The notes under the pieces: generated by a model
Seen by the model: the letters and a program-made list of their open reading frames with translations, nothing else
Told to the model about the DNA's origin: nothing
Database searches by the model: none
Part shown: positions 6,101 through 10,312 of the stretch, one piece after another
Layout: the number at the start of each line of letters is the position of its first letter
Numbering within the stretch: the stretch's first letter is position 1
Made by a program: the position numbers and the translations under genes
Source of the DNA: Geodermatophilaceae bacterium
GTDB taxonomy: Bacteria; Actinomycetota; Actinomycetes; Mycobacteriales; Geodermatophilaceae
Assembly (NCBI GenBank): GCA_013811805.1
Contig: JACCUM010000206.1
Span: 1 to 14,460, forward strand
Length of the DNA: 14,460 nt
Direction of reading: 5' to 3'

Positions 6101-7441
6101 CCCGAGCCGCCGGCCCTCCCGCCGCCCGTACCGCCGATACCTCCGGTACCACCCGTACCCGTACCTCCGATACCCCCCATACCGCCCATACCCGTACCTC
6201 CGATACCACCCGTACCCGTACCTCCGATACCGCCCGTACCGCCGCCTCACTTTGGTAACCGGCCGACGGTGGTGTGGTGGCTCGATTTCGTCGACCCGTG
6301 GGGCAACCATCACCTGATCGCCCTCCTCCAGTGGCCTACGCCGAACGGGGGCAGCATCTCGCTGGTGATCTGGTTGATCTTCCCCGCGGATTCGTCCGCG
6401 CCGGTAGTCGTGCTAGCCGAACTCGTCGGCACCGCTGAGCCCCTGGCTCTGCGCGAACACACCGCAGCGGTAACCGACACCGTCCGTACCGTGCTCCTGG
6501 ATCAGATCCCGGACCTGGATCCGGCCGGGCTGCGGTGGCTCGTCCACCATGGCGCGTTCTCCACCCCGGACGCAACGCTGGCCGAGATGTTCCACGAGCT
6601 CACGCTCCGCTTCGACGGAGTGCGACATTGGCTCGACGACGTCCGCCTGCTCGGCCAGGCAGAAGTCGACCAGCTCGTGTTGGCGCTGAACCTACGACCC
6701 ATCCCCGAGGTCCTGGACCTGTTGAGCGCTCTCGAGCCCGCGCACCCCGACGTCGCACCGCCCGAGCAGCCGGTTTTCCCGCTGCCCGAGCAGCCGAGTG
6801 CCCCCCAGTCAGAGGAACCCAACGCCAAGCCGGAACAGCGCAACGGCGTCAAACTCGACGAGCACAACCCGGTCGGGCGCCGCGCGTCATCATCCGATCG
6901 GCCCGATGTGGTCCTTATCCGCGCTGGCGTGGGACACGGCAGGAATGGGAGCGACACCGGTACGACGGTCAAATGGCGCGATCGGGCGATCGTCGGCCCT
7001 GCCCCGTTGGACGACGCGAGAATCGCCGCGATCGAGGGCCGACTCGGCATCAGATTGCCTACGGACTATCTCGATGTCGTACGTGTTCATCAAGGCGGCG
7101 CCCCTGATCGGGGTCTGATCGCCCTACCGGACGGAACCGTGACCGCGCTGAGCATGCTCCTGCATTTCCAGGATGAACCAGCTGACTTCAACCTCGTGAG
7201 AATCGTCGAGAACTCAGATGCCTTTCTCGGCAAGTTCATCCCGTTCGCCGTCGATCCGTACGGTCAGTTCCTCTGCTTCGACTATCGCGGAGACTCTGCT
7301 CACTCCTGGGCAGCCACCGGTTGGAATCGGCCGGTGGTGTTGCACAGCACGAGCGACCCGCATGCTGAGCCGGTGTTCGTTGCGGGCAGTTTCACCGAGC
7401 TGATCGGCTCGCTTCAGGATGAGTTCGTGACGTCCAGGTAG
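2..7441 (+). CDS. Giant multi-domain polymorphic-toxin protein, 5' end outside the window
   Basis: The frame is open from nucleotide 2 to the TAG at 7439-7441. The GTG at 113 is only an internal valine codon, because the in-frame 11-residue repeats before it continue to the window edge, so the true start lies upstream. Order of parts by nucleotide: Thr/Pro repeats 2-100; toxin-type domain about 185-640; hydrophilic linker over a nested gene 645-878; RelA/SpoT-like domain about 905-1500 with tail to 1760; second linker over a nested gene 1767-2069; HE-motif domain about 2150-2800; four transmembrane hairpin/coiled-coil modules 2915-5560; Pro-rich linker 5640-6250; unknown domain 6250-6730; SUKH domain about 6995-7430. 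No Shine-Dalgarno was found for a separate start after either nested gene, which favours one continuous polypeptide. Multi-domain toxins with repeats and C-terminal effector domains are known in actinobacteria. Several toxin domains plus a fused immunity-type domain in one chain is unusual. Surface or secreted location is inferred from linkers and hairpins; the secretion signal would be upstream. Confidence 0.8.
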   Translation, partial: GGATTTTPPGQGGATTTTPPGQGGATTTTPPGQAGPSVVNQKPEQTGGHLGPRPEQTAKAKAWANTAYEMIRADTRDVDDIVQTLSNVRNSDGTPRFTHEVVAAIKHHIFQAEHLLNVYEYDSRLDAWKVVGHAPGRLESDAGVAEGWMRLSSGQLDQDNILLMDHELVEMLFMQQFPNATFEQAHEHATAQYDWAGKDRPKQRAPNLTGWRMRHGDPAVVSQTEGDGDRSRVQLRDEHPSAGRAADPRREGPDGRADQRSGQRQRPTRGGEAAVAAPTGPDLAGVRSDPELGPRQPNGRESADTSYAAQRDALIQQTVEQTSTLISELEKQTINELDKAVRDAKSVAKTAANTLVAVLDQVNVANTTGLELAGTEHQVKSDRSLKRKYAIANRAEPITAERFLREVNDIVRFSVLTPEANYGQTVNDVLARLEEQGYTMPDSNAIRNCWKLGNRFLGLTVTLQTPTGQLMELQFPTRASYAVNKANHADFEVFRMAIAPVAARMEAFAHYMQITAHAKDLRIPDTEGLPESPQDTSPERFFDAESQLAAFYRNQISRKGWSAFEHLIRAGISPDVAARLAKVVGGKDHGVPRSVVLRVDESGRPGPSQSVHSGGVDGTDQGNATGLPQHDVEVRPDNSSVQSDPGHRPGRESGQQSRPDPSRGDSAPAEDTAAERGGTPEADAGRSELDNGLSGQTQDGSHNDGPSDGERITASALPGAFDGRKAFRPFRSARRVMWRVNRQMGSLTSSVSEATRFAPIEKVDSSDHLRPNYRSKTPGGKDIAFNVSSGQLLDPDGNPSTDVAQTTFNQQTGQWEIRISDRAKGRAVMRAVVHEIAEAGAILDGVTNRADILTDEAINGDQALSPSRLSPHDRGRIAELRYLAGLVADAKTGLPSRASKDVDALLRALGLVAGRPDPDTGSFLGRSKGYAQRRAALDPSVQLIVDQLNTLPRVGSVPSGVPGKLDSFWKAAANAGFVGALPAGALAGAAVVSGLGAALFPVAAVIFFAESSGAFASTFLERRQALHAEHAATREQLKHALSREAVPLIGRQAADLRGRIEEANHRSQRYESGNPVPLPDPGHARETALERAAREAKAALEAPIPDESIEKIPWYRPIQLARSLGQDAWFMRTAPSVVVRLGVAALAVVIVGAPVPLAVGFAVANLGALWAGRLEGNQGRSLAPGQERERVAREKIDALMAEARIERDTSPLLERQQALAERRDRLSDLSNKLDLLRDAVLRGAPLAAVKAAAEDAAAAAQPDPTAPDPRTQSRESDLAAALHVPAIPGRHDDGSGPSRPSRVVRQATRALSTLKAEDVKSVEGYRADVKNGIVEVSYEGQILPLQFRVEAVPAEVLSKDLTGADSPVARVLPPNPGAAQPDAHTLQIYEGATGPEVIWAARMALDQLLYARFGAPIAGSQLTDGLTSGPLGPLSALDRARADDLARALDHLDAARSWALNRHNQDSYYEAALRAAGLDLTDPDPASAARRRAALDDELLARLQARELPSTTRPLLEHQKKWLKIMAGPAIGAPALIVGFAALGTVPMADALYLPRLLAEVAAPLAYGATRGFFEWNFNRLTEAAQRRALAEQPAAAQDIRNAERGYRDTVADTLAGKEAEIREVEAALAARKAVLDAAVARSERNARLASSPLRRAVDALFRRADPNPVSGRITPVSPAPTPPPPAAPPPGYEVPPAKPIPGWWAFIGMTAGSILASVGAYTGIGTIGDGLSLGEIADVENWKDIAGPEGADPRTALLVGSVTGPAILLGTVLGSAVERWFAGKQAELAAAREGALAAHEADRQARDQRSVLDPLRQELAEAADELSGKQAAQADRRAEQDARLEQAAPLRGPGTLRAAGDRVRSVMGGVFGDRGSDETGDPDTGTSSPEAPHGEQSSSDPSRGPDQTADPTKSDPGKPRTPLPPVLESEEDFFNRMRTEVNTTGWDDDDEWPVPVIAQPSPPPKMPTKPKPPPHQPEPQPAPPEDSIKPPKPAPLPPVPPPYCPPEDEPVSPPVAPAPPVDEGPQPAPPPLPEPPALPPPVPPIPPVPPVPVPPIPPIPPIPVPPIPPVPVPPIPPVPPPHFGNRPTVVWWLDFVDPWGNHHLIALLQWPTPNGGSISLVIWLIFPADSSAPVVVLAELVGTAEPLALREHTAAVTDTVRTVLLDQIPDLDPAGLRWLVHHGAFSTPDATLAEMFHELTLRFDGVRHWLDDVRLLGQAEVDQLVLALNLRPIPEVLDLLSALEPAHPDVAPPEQPVFPLPEQPSAPQSEEPNAKPEQRNGVKLDEHNPVGRRASSSDRPDVVLIRAGVGHGRNGSDTGTTVKWRDRAIVGPAPLDDARIAAIEGRLGIRLPTDYLDVVRVHQGGAPDRGLIALPDGTVTALSMLLHFQDEPADFNLVRIVENSDAFLGKFIPFAVDPYGQFLCFDYRGDSAHSWAATGWNRPVVLHSTSDPHAEPVFVAGSFTELIGSLQDEFVTSR
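185..640 (+). other. Toxin-type domain 1 with HExxE and AHE motifs (inside the giant protein)
   Basis: This segment has the pattern of a domain common at the tips of actinobacterial and Bacillus polymorphic toxins. It has an N-terminal helix with DVDDIVQTLS, then VVAAIKHHIFQAEHLL, a GRLESDAGVAEGWMRLSSG segment, HELVEML (His at 497-499, Glu at 500-502), and EQAHEHATAQYDW (second His at 557-559). I recognise the pattern but not a named family or a biochemical activity. Metal-dependent hydrolysis through HE and AH is a guess from the motifs. Local G+C is low for the window (31 of 60 bases in 481-540). A small gene with its own ribosome-binding site follows at once, as expected for a toxin tip and its immunity gene. 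Confidence 0.6.
633..637 (+). promoter_or_regulatory. Shine-Dalgarno (ggagg) of the nested gene at 645
   Basis: GGAGG ends seven bases before the ATG at 645. It lies inside the giant reading frame and supports independent initiation of the nested gene. Confidence 0.7.
645..878 (+). CDS. Putative immunity protein for toxin domain 1, nested in the giant frame
   Basis: This is a 77-residue protein, MAILLLYRKLKETETEVEYS..., ending with a TAG at 876-878. It lies wholly inside the giant frame but one base over. It has a good Shine-Dalgarno (633-637, spacing 7), and 67 of 77 codons end in G or C by my count, the signature of the true coding frame in this genome. The giant frame here gives a featureless Gly/Arg/Asp-rich string. 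The protein looks like a compact alpha/beta fold: VEYSYGTS strand region, RLILDARDP, a helix around VAEKLLWLRQQ, and a terminal WPEFGAIQS. Small proteins of this pattern commonly follow toxin tips in actinobacteria. The role as antidote of the preceding domain is inferred from position only; no named family is recognised. It is soluble, with no signal peptide. Confidence 0.75.
   Translation: MAILLLYRKLKETETEVEYSYGTSTQVQEGRLILDARDPMAEPTSGADNANGQRVAEKLLWLRQQDPTWPEFGAIQS
905..1760 (+). other. RelA/SpoT-like nucleotide pyrophosphokinase toxin domain (inside the giant protein)
   Basis: A helical lead-in (DALIQQTVEQ to TLVAVLDQVN) is followed by a RelA/SpoT-type synthetase core. QVKSDRSLKRKY (Lys at 1139-1141) matches the basic ATP-binding stretch. 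NDIVRFSV supplies the aspartate (1226-1228) that coordinates metal in this superfamily, and MELQFPTRASYAV supplies the conserved glutamate (1415-1417) of the E-x-Q motif, followed by NKANHADFEVFR. No HD hydrolase domain is visible. Synthetase-only members used as toxins transfer pyrophosphate to nucleotides ((p)ppApp by secreted Tas1, ppApp by FaRel-type toxSAS) or to tRNA; which product is made here cannot be read from sequence. A helical tail runs to about 1760, just before the nested gene at 1767. The block is compositionally different from the rest: 961-1020 has 28 G/C of 60. Confidence 0.75.
1753..1758 (+). promoter_or_regulatory. Perfect Shine-Dalgarno (aggagg) of the nested gene at 1767
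   Basis: AGGAGG, continuing as AAAGG, lies eight bases before the ATG at 1767. It is the strongest ribosome-binding site in the window and sits inside the giant reading frame. Confidence 0.8.
1767..2069 (+). CDS. Putative immunity protein for the RelA/SpoT-like toxin, nested in the giant frame
   Basis: This is a 100-residue protein, MEFRGLLYYELTSRDG..., with TAG at 2067-2069. Like the gene at 645 it lies in the +1 frame of the giant ORF, immediately after a toxin domain, and has its own strong Shine-Dalgarno. By my count 77 of 100 codons end in G or C, lower than most of the window and in line with the preceding toxin domain, suggesting the two travelled together. The sequence alternates strand-like segments (GLLYYELTS, VNLFIVEAS, MTWKFDPITVQYSLIQ) and ends in a helix with LPSEAGLRKLM. 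It is soluble and not recognised as a named family. The proposed role is to neutralise the upstream synthetase toxin, by binding or by degrading its product; this is inference from position. No catalytic motif (for example of small alarmone hydrolases) is evident. Confidence 0.72.
   Translation: MEFRGLLYYELTSRDGPDPVNLFIVEASTGPTRGMRLDYPSMTWKFDPITVQYSLIQDIDQGENQVSRVDRTRAEEIALLLKTPLPSEAGLRKLMQDGAS
2150..2800 (+). other. HE-motif domain, possibly zincin-like or a structural pre-toxin domain (inside the giant protein)
   Basis: The segment starts with a basic RxxRSARRVMWRVNR stretch. It continues with a beta-rich part (GGKDIAFNVSSGQLLDPDG, QWEIRISDRAKG) and then AVVHEIAEAGAILDGV (His at 2501-2503, Glu at 2504-2506). 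The layout of a strand, 'SDRA', then a helix with HE-I-A-E recurs in large actinobacterial toxin proteins as I know them. It lacks the second His of a classical HExxH, so peptidase activity is unproven. It is followed by helices (IAELRYLAGLVADA, VDALLRALGLVAG). No nested gene follows this one, unlike the first two domains. Confidence 0.45.
2915..5560 (+). other. Four glycine-rich transmembrane hairpin plus coiled-coil modules (inside the giant protein)
   Basis: Four hydrophobic hairpins alternate with charged helical stretches: about 2920-3055 (LPAGALAGAAVVSGLGAALF), 3400-3520 (VVVRLGVAALAVVIVGAPVP), 4575-4730 (AIGAPALIVGFAALG, then LAEVAAPLAYGATRG) and 5100-5340 (FIGMTAGSILASVGAYTG, then TALLVGSVTGPAILLGTVLG). 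Each is followed by 60-90 residues rich in Ala, Glu, Arg and Gln with heptad-like spacing (for example EREVARE-type and KEAEIREVEAALAARKAVLD stretches). Between hairpins two and three lies a mixed alpha/beta segment (about 3900-4560). The small-residue hairpins resemble glycine-zipper membrane inserters; a role in membrane anchoring or in delivery of the toxin is inference. The fourth module is the one also preserved in the relic at 10520-10880. Confidence 0.6.
6128..6238 (+). repeat. Pro-Ile/Pro-Val repeat with exclusive ATA and GTA codons
   Basis: The end of the Pro-rich linker consists of PPIPPV and PVPP units. All six isoleucines are ATA and all eight valines are GTA, codons otherwise rare in this gene, where ATC and GTC/GTG dominate. 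The near-identical codon strings indicate expansion of a short ancestral unit. The antisense strand reads as Gly-rich nonsense, a by-product. Confidence 0.85.
6250..6730 (+). other. Unrecognised C-terminal domain, repeated three times in the window
   Basis: This is about 160 residues. It has a beta-rich half with VVWWLDFVDPWGNHHLIALL and SLVIWLIFPAD, then a helical half (ALREHTAAVTDTV, LRWLVHHGAFSTPDATLAEM, FHELTLRF, ALNLRPIPEVLDLL). Degenerate copies occur at 9013-9330 and about 11284-11740, always directly upstream of a SUKH domain. I recognise no family. Conserved D-x-WGNHHLIA and W-L-x-H-x-G-x-FST motifs across the copies show it is a real domain. It may be the effector tip or an adaptor for the SUKH partner. 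Confidence 0.6.
6995..7438 (+). other. SUKH (SMI1/KNR4) immunity-type domain fused to the giant protein
   Basis: Hallmarks in order: LDDARIAAIEGRLGIRLPTD followed by YLDVVRVHQGG, an IPFAVDPYGQFLCFDYR strand pair, and the closing AGSFTELIGSLQ helix. SUKH proteins are normally separate antidotes to nuclease and deaminase toxins. Here the domain is the C-terminus of the toxin-type chain, joined by a Pro/Glu-rich linker of about 85 residues (6730-6990). I see no ribosome-binding site for a separate start. The relic at 11827 shows the same domain as a free-standing gene. Confidence 0.85.
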
Positions 7442-7503
7442 TGGCCGAGTCAGCTGCGGGGTGCTAGCGGGCGATGTTGGAAGCCGCTTGCCGACTACTC
7501 GGC
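7442..7503. terminator. Short convergent intergenic region with a weak inverted repeat
   Basis: The giant gene and family X copy 1 converge with 53 bases between stop codons. GCCGAGT (7444-7450) pairs with ACTCGGC (7497-7503) across a 46-base loop, and AGCGG with CCGCT lies inside. There is no T run. It could act as a bidirectional terminator, but the structure is weak. Confidence 0.25.
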
Positions 7504-8214
7504 TGAGGGACGCACGTCCCGGGACGTGGTCGCCACATCGAGGTAGACGGCGTTGTGCGAAATCAAGGTACGGAACGCCTCGAGCATGAAATCAAGCAAT
7601 GCCTCGGGCTCGGCATCCTCGGGACGAGCACCCCCCGCTTGGCCGGCCACCCAGGCAAGCCCCTCACAGGCGGCCCAGACACTCGGCCACAGATGAGCCC
7701 ACTGCCAGATCTCGAACACCCGCGGACGGACCTTCACCAACGGCGGGATGCCCCCCAGGCCAATTCCGTCGAGTACGGGATCGTCGGGGGTATTGCCGAG
7801 GCCGATCAGCAGGGACCGAAGACGGTATTGCACAGCGAACTCCCGGGCCTGGTCACTGCCCGGTGTGACCTCGACTATCAATCCTCGAGCGGCGAGGCTG
7901 TCGAGGATGTCTGCCGTGCCGGGCAGATCGATCTCCGCCGCGGTCTCGATGATGGCCTGTCGGGTCCAGCGCACGGTACGCGTACGTGACGGCAGCCCGT
8001 GCGCCAATGCCCACACGTCGAAGTGCGCCTGATCTGGCAGTTTCGGGGTATCCCAACCAACGCGGACGATGTGGTGCTTGGCAGGCGCACCCTGGCTTGG
8101 GTGGAAGGGCCCCATGTAGTGACCTACCGGGAAAACGAGGGGGGCCGTCTCGTCGGAGTCACTGCACTCGGATTGGGTGCGCTCTGATCCGGTGGTGTTC
8201 GATCCGGTGCTCAT
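7495..8214 (-). CDS. Family X copy 1: unrecognised 239-residue protein, second gene of a coupled pair
   Basis: The ATG at 8212-8214 is one base after the TGA of the upstream paralog, so the two are almost certainly translationally coupled. After a Ser/Thr-rich, low-complexity N-terminus of about 25 residues comes VFPVGHYMGPFHP. Then come HFDVWALAHG, a helix-turn segment (TVRWTRQAIIETAAEID, ILDSLAARGLIVEVTPG), YRLRSLLIGLGNTPDDP, RPRVFEIWQWAHLWPSVW, AACEGLAWVAG and a closing ISHNAVYLDV. The middle looks like a winged-helix arrangement, but no DNA-binding claim is safe. There is no signal peptide or membrane segment. It converges on the SUKH-encoding end of the giant gene, and the same pairing occurs at 9816-10312, so a functional tie (immunity, chaperone or regulation) is plausible. 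No family name is recognised. Confidence 0.8.
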   Translation of the reverse strand: MSTGSNTTGSERTQSECSDSDETAPLVFPVGHYMGPFHPSQGAPAKHHIVRVGWDTPKLPDQAHFDVWALAHGLPSRTRTVRWTRQAIIETAAEIDLPGTADILDSLAARGLIVEVTPGSDQAREFAVQYRLRSLLIGLGNTPDDPVLDGIGLGGIPPLVKVRPRVFEIWQWAHLWPSVWAACEGLAWVAGQAGGARPEDAEPEALLDFMLEAFRTLISHNAVYLDVATTSRDVRPSAE

Positions 8215-8215
8215 G

Positions 8216-8896
8216 TCAGCTGGCTAGCCCCTCGGAGTCGAGGTAGACGGCATTGGGGCTGAGCATGTAATGCAGGGTCCCGAGGAGCGCGTTCAGCATC
8301 TGTAGCGGATCGGTCGCCAGCGGATCGTCGATCCCGACCCGGACCGCCGCCGCCGCCGCCCCTTCACAAGCCACCCACAGGTTGGGATCCAGGTGTGCCC
8401 ATTTGTAGAGGTCATAGGCCATCGCCGACAACTGCACGATCGGCATGCCGAGCATCCCCACCGAATAGATCCACGGTTCCTCGGCGGTGTTTCCCAGCCC
8501 CAACATCAGCGGGATCAGGCGATGCCGCCGGGCGAAGTCGACGGCGAAGTCCGTGCCCGGTGTCGTCTCGAAAAGCAAGCCGTCATCGATGAGGGACTCG
8601 AGGACCTGCTCCGCCTGATCTACACCAGCGCGCCGCGCGGCAGTCAGGACGGCCTCCCGGTTCCAGGGCTGTTCGGGCGGGCGATCGGGGGTACCGTGCG
8701 CCAGCCCCCAGATCGCGAACTGCCCGTCGCTGAGCCGGTTGACGTCCGCCCGCACGCGCACCTGGGTGAAGTGGTCGTTGGATGCCGGCAGGTCGTGGTA
8801 GGCGCCGATGCAGTGCCCGATCGGGAACAGCAGCTTCGCCACGTCGTCGTCGGTGGCCATCCCGATGATCGTATCGGGGCTGGCCTCGACCGGCAC
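8216..8896 (-). CDS. Family X copy 2: divergent paralog, first gene of a coupled pair
   Basis: This is a 226-residue protein starting at GTG 8896 (MPVEASPDTIIGMATDDDV); an ATG start at 8860 (MATDDDVAKLL) is equally possible, and neither has a strong Shine-Dalgarno. It shares every landmark of copy 1: LFPIGHCIGAYHD, FAIWGLAHGTPD, WNREAVLTAA, VLESLIDDGLLFETTPGTD, HRLIPLMLGLGNTAEEP, LYKWAHLDPNLWVACEG and LSPNAVYLDSEG. Overall identity to copy 1 is clearly lower than that between copies 1 and 3, so it split off earlier. A run of alanines (EGAAAAAV) comes from a GCC/GCG repeat near 8345-8362. The stop overlaps the spacer to copy 1 by design of the operon. It is probably cytosolic; function unknown. 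Confidence 0.78.
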   Translation of the reverse strand: MPVEASPDTIIGMATDDDVAKLLFPIGHCIGAYHDLPASNDHFTQVRVRADVNRLSDGQFAIWGLAHGTPDRPPEQPWNREAVLTAARRAGVDQAEQVLESLIDDGLLFETTPGTDFAVDFARRHRLIPLMLGLGNTAEEPWIYSVGMLGMPIVQLSAMAYDLYKWAHLDPNLWVACEGAAAAAVRVGIDDPLATDPLQMLNALLGTLHYMLSPNAVYLDSEGLAS

Positions 8897-9012
8897 CAGA
8901 CATCCCGACCTCGTCGGCGTACGGCGCGTCGGTGAGTTCGCCAGCGGGCTGACCGTCTTCGCCCCAGATGGACATCGCTACGTCGAATGCTCTTCGACCT
9001 GACCCCTGAGCC

Positions 9013-9850
9013 AACCGGCACCTGATCGCGCTGATCGGATGGCCTTGCCCCGACGGCGGCAGCATCACGGCTCGTGATCTGGCTCGTTCTCCCAGCCGAC
9101 CCCGTCCGCGCCCTGCTCCTCGAACAGATCCCGGAACGAGACCCGGGCATGCTGCGCTGGCTGGCCCACCAGGGAACGTTCTCCACACCCGATGGCAGGC
9201 TGGCCGACGTCTTCCACGAGCTCACGCTCGCCTTCGACCGAGCCCACCATCGCCTTCAGAACGTCCGCATGCTCGACCACGGAGAAGCCGACGAACTGGT
9301 CACGACACTGAACCTGCACCCCATTCTCGAGGTCCTCGACCGGCTCAACGCCCACCAACCCCAGCAGCTCGACATCGCGCTGCCCACACCGCCCAGCGTC
9401 CCCAAATCGGAGCAGCCCGATATTGCCAAGCCAGAACAACGCAACCGCGTCAAACTCCACGAGCCGAACCCGGGCGCCGCGAGTCAGCACCGGATCGACC
9501 CGATCTGGTCCTCATCCCGCCCTGGGTTCAGGTTCGTCCGGAATGCAAACGACACCGCAAACGCGGTCCACTGGCGTGACACACCATCGACGCCGCCCCG
9601 TCATTGGATGACGCGCGGATCGCCGCGATCGAGGGCCGGCTCGGTATCCGATTGCCGGTGGACTGAAGTACTGCCGGACAAGGTGATTCGTTGGCCCTGG
9701 ATCCCGGCGGCAACTACATCTGCTTCGACTACCGCTCCACCGAGACCGATCCTCCGGTGGTCTTTTCTGGCAACCGATGACCCAGATGCCGAAGCCGAGC
9801 GCCTCGCCGGCAGCTTCACCGAGCTGATCGACTCTCTCCAGGGGAGTTAG
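9013..9850 (+). pseudogene. Decayed copy of the giant gene's 3' end (unknown domain plus SUKH)
   Basis: Homology to the giant protein starts at NRHLIALI (9013, equivalent of GNHHLIALL). A one-base shift near 9067 precedes LVIWLVLPAD. An in-frame loss of about 31 residues follows directly (PAD joins PVRALLLEQIPERDPG). The frame then runs through LRWLAHQGTFSTPDGRLAD and KPEQRNRVKL before shifting near 9478. The SUKH start SLDDARIAAIEGRLGIRLP is readable in another frame but ends in a TGA at about 9665. The domain core (the VRVHQGG region) is deleted, and the DKVI...CFDYR strands and SFTELIDSL end lie in two further frames. This many independent breaks rule out a functional product. Its 3' end (TAG 9848-9850) overlaps the end of family X copy 3. 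Confidence 0.85.
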
Positions 9851-10312
9851 GTGCCACGTCGAGGTAGGCGGCGTTGCGCGAGATCAACGTGCGCATCGCC
9901 TCGAACATGACATCGAGCACCTTCACCGGATCCGCCTGGTCGGAGTGTGTCCCATCCGCTTCCCCGGCCACCCAGGCAAGTCCTTCACACGCGGACCAGA
10001 CACTGGGCCACAGGTGGGCCCACTCCCAGATCTCGAACACTCGTGGACGCACCTTCACCACCGGCGGCATGCCGGCCAAGCCGATCCCGTCGAGGACGGG
10101 ATCCTCCGGGCTGTTGCCGAGTCCGATCAGCAGGGACTGGAGCCGGTAGAAGCCCGCGAACTCACGGGCCTGTGCGGTCCCCGGGATGACCTCGGCGATC
10201 AGACCCAAGTCGGCAAGGGAGTCGAGGATGGCCGCTGCATCGGGCATGCCAACAAGGTCGGCGGCGTCGATGATGGCCTGCCGAGTCCAACGGACGGTGT
10301 CCACTCGAGCAG
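9816..10312 (-). pseudogene. Family X copy 3, N-terminally truncated
   Basis: From VRWTRQAIIDAADLVG onward this is closely similar to copy 1 (YRLQSLLIGLGNSPEDPVLD, RPRVFEIWEWAHLWPSVWSA, ISRNAAYLDVA). The first 80 or so residues, including the FPVGH and WALAHG motifs, are missing. At about 10300-10316 the homology stops abruptly and is replaced by antisense of the next relic, so the long open frame continuing to 10505 is an artefact. At the other end the ancestral stop was lost, and the frame runs into the antisense of the SUKH relic (tail NSPGESRSAR, stop at 9816). Both ends bear deletion scars. Probably not functional. Confidence 0.8.

Noticed and set aside
5929..6189. Gly-rich antisense frame resembling a PE_PGRS protein
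   Set aside because: It is only the complement of the Pro-rich codons of the linker.
6048..6317. Arg/Tyr/Pro repeat protein in the alternative plus frame
   Set aside because: Produced by frame-shifting the Pro-Ile/Pro-Val repeat; no start signal.
8897..9012. Remnant gene on the minus strand (AFDVAMSIWGEDGQPAGE)
   Set aside because: The stretch reads sensibly but is about 35 codons with no start signal and no similarity I can name.
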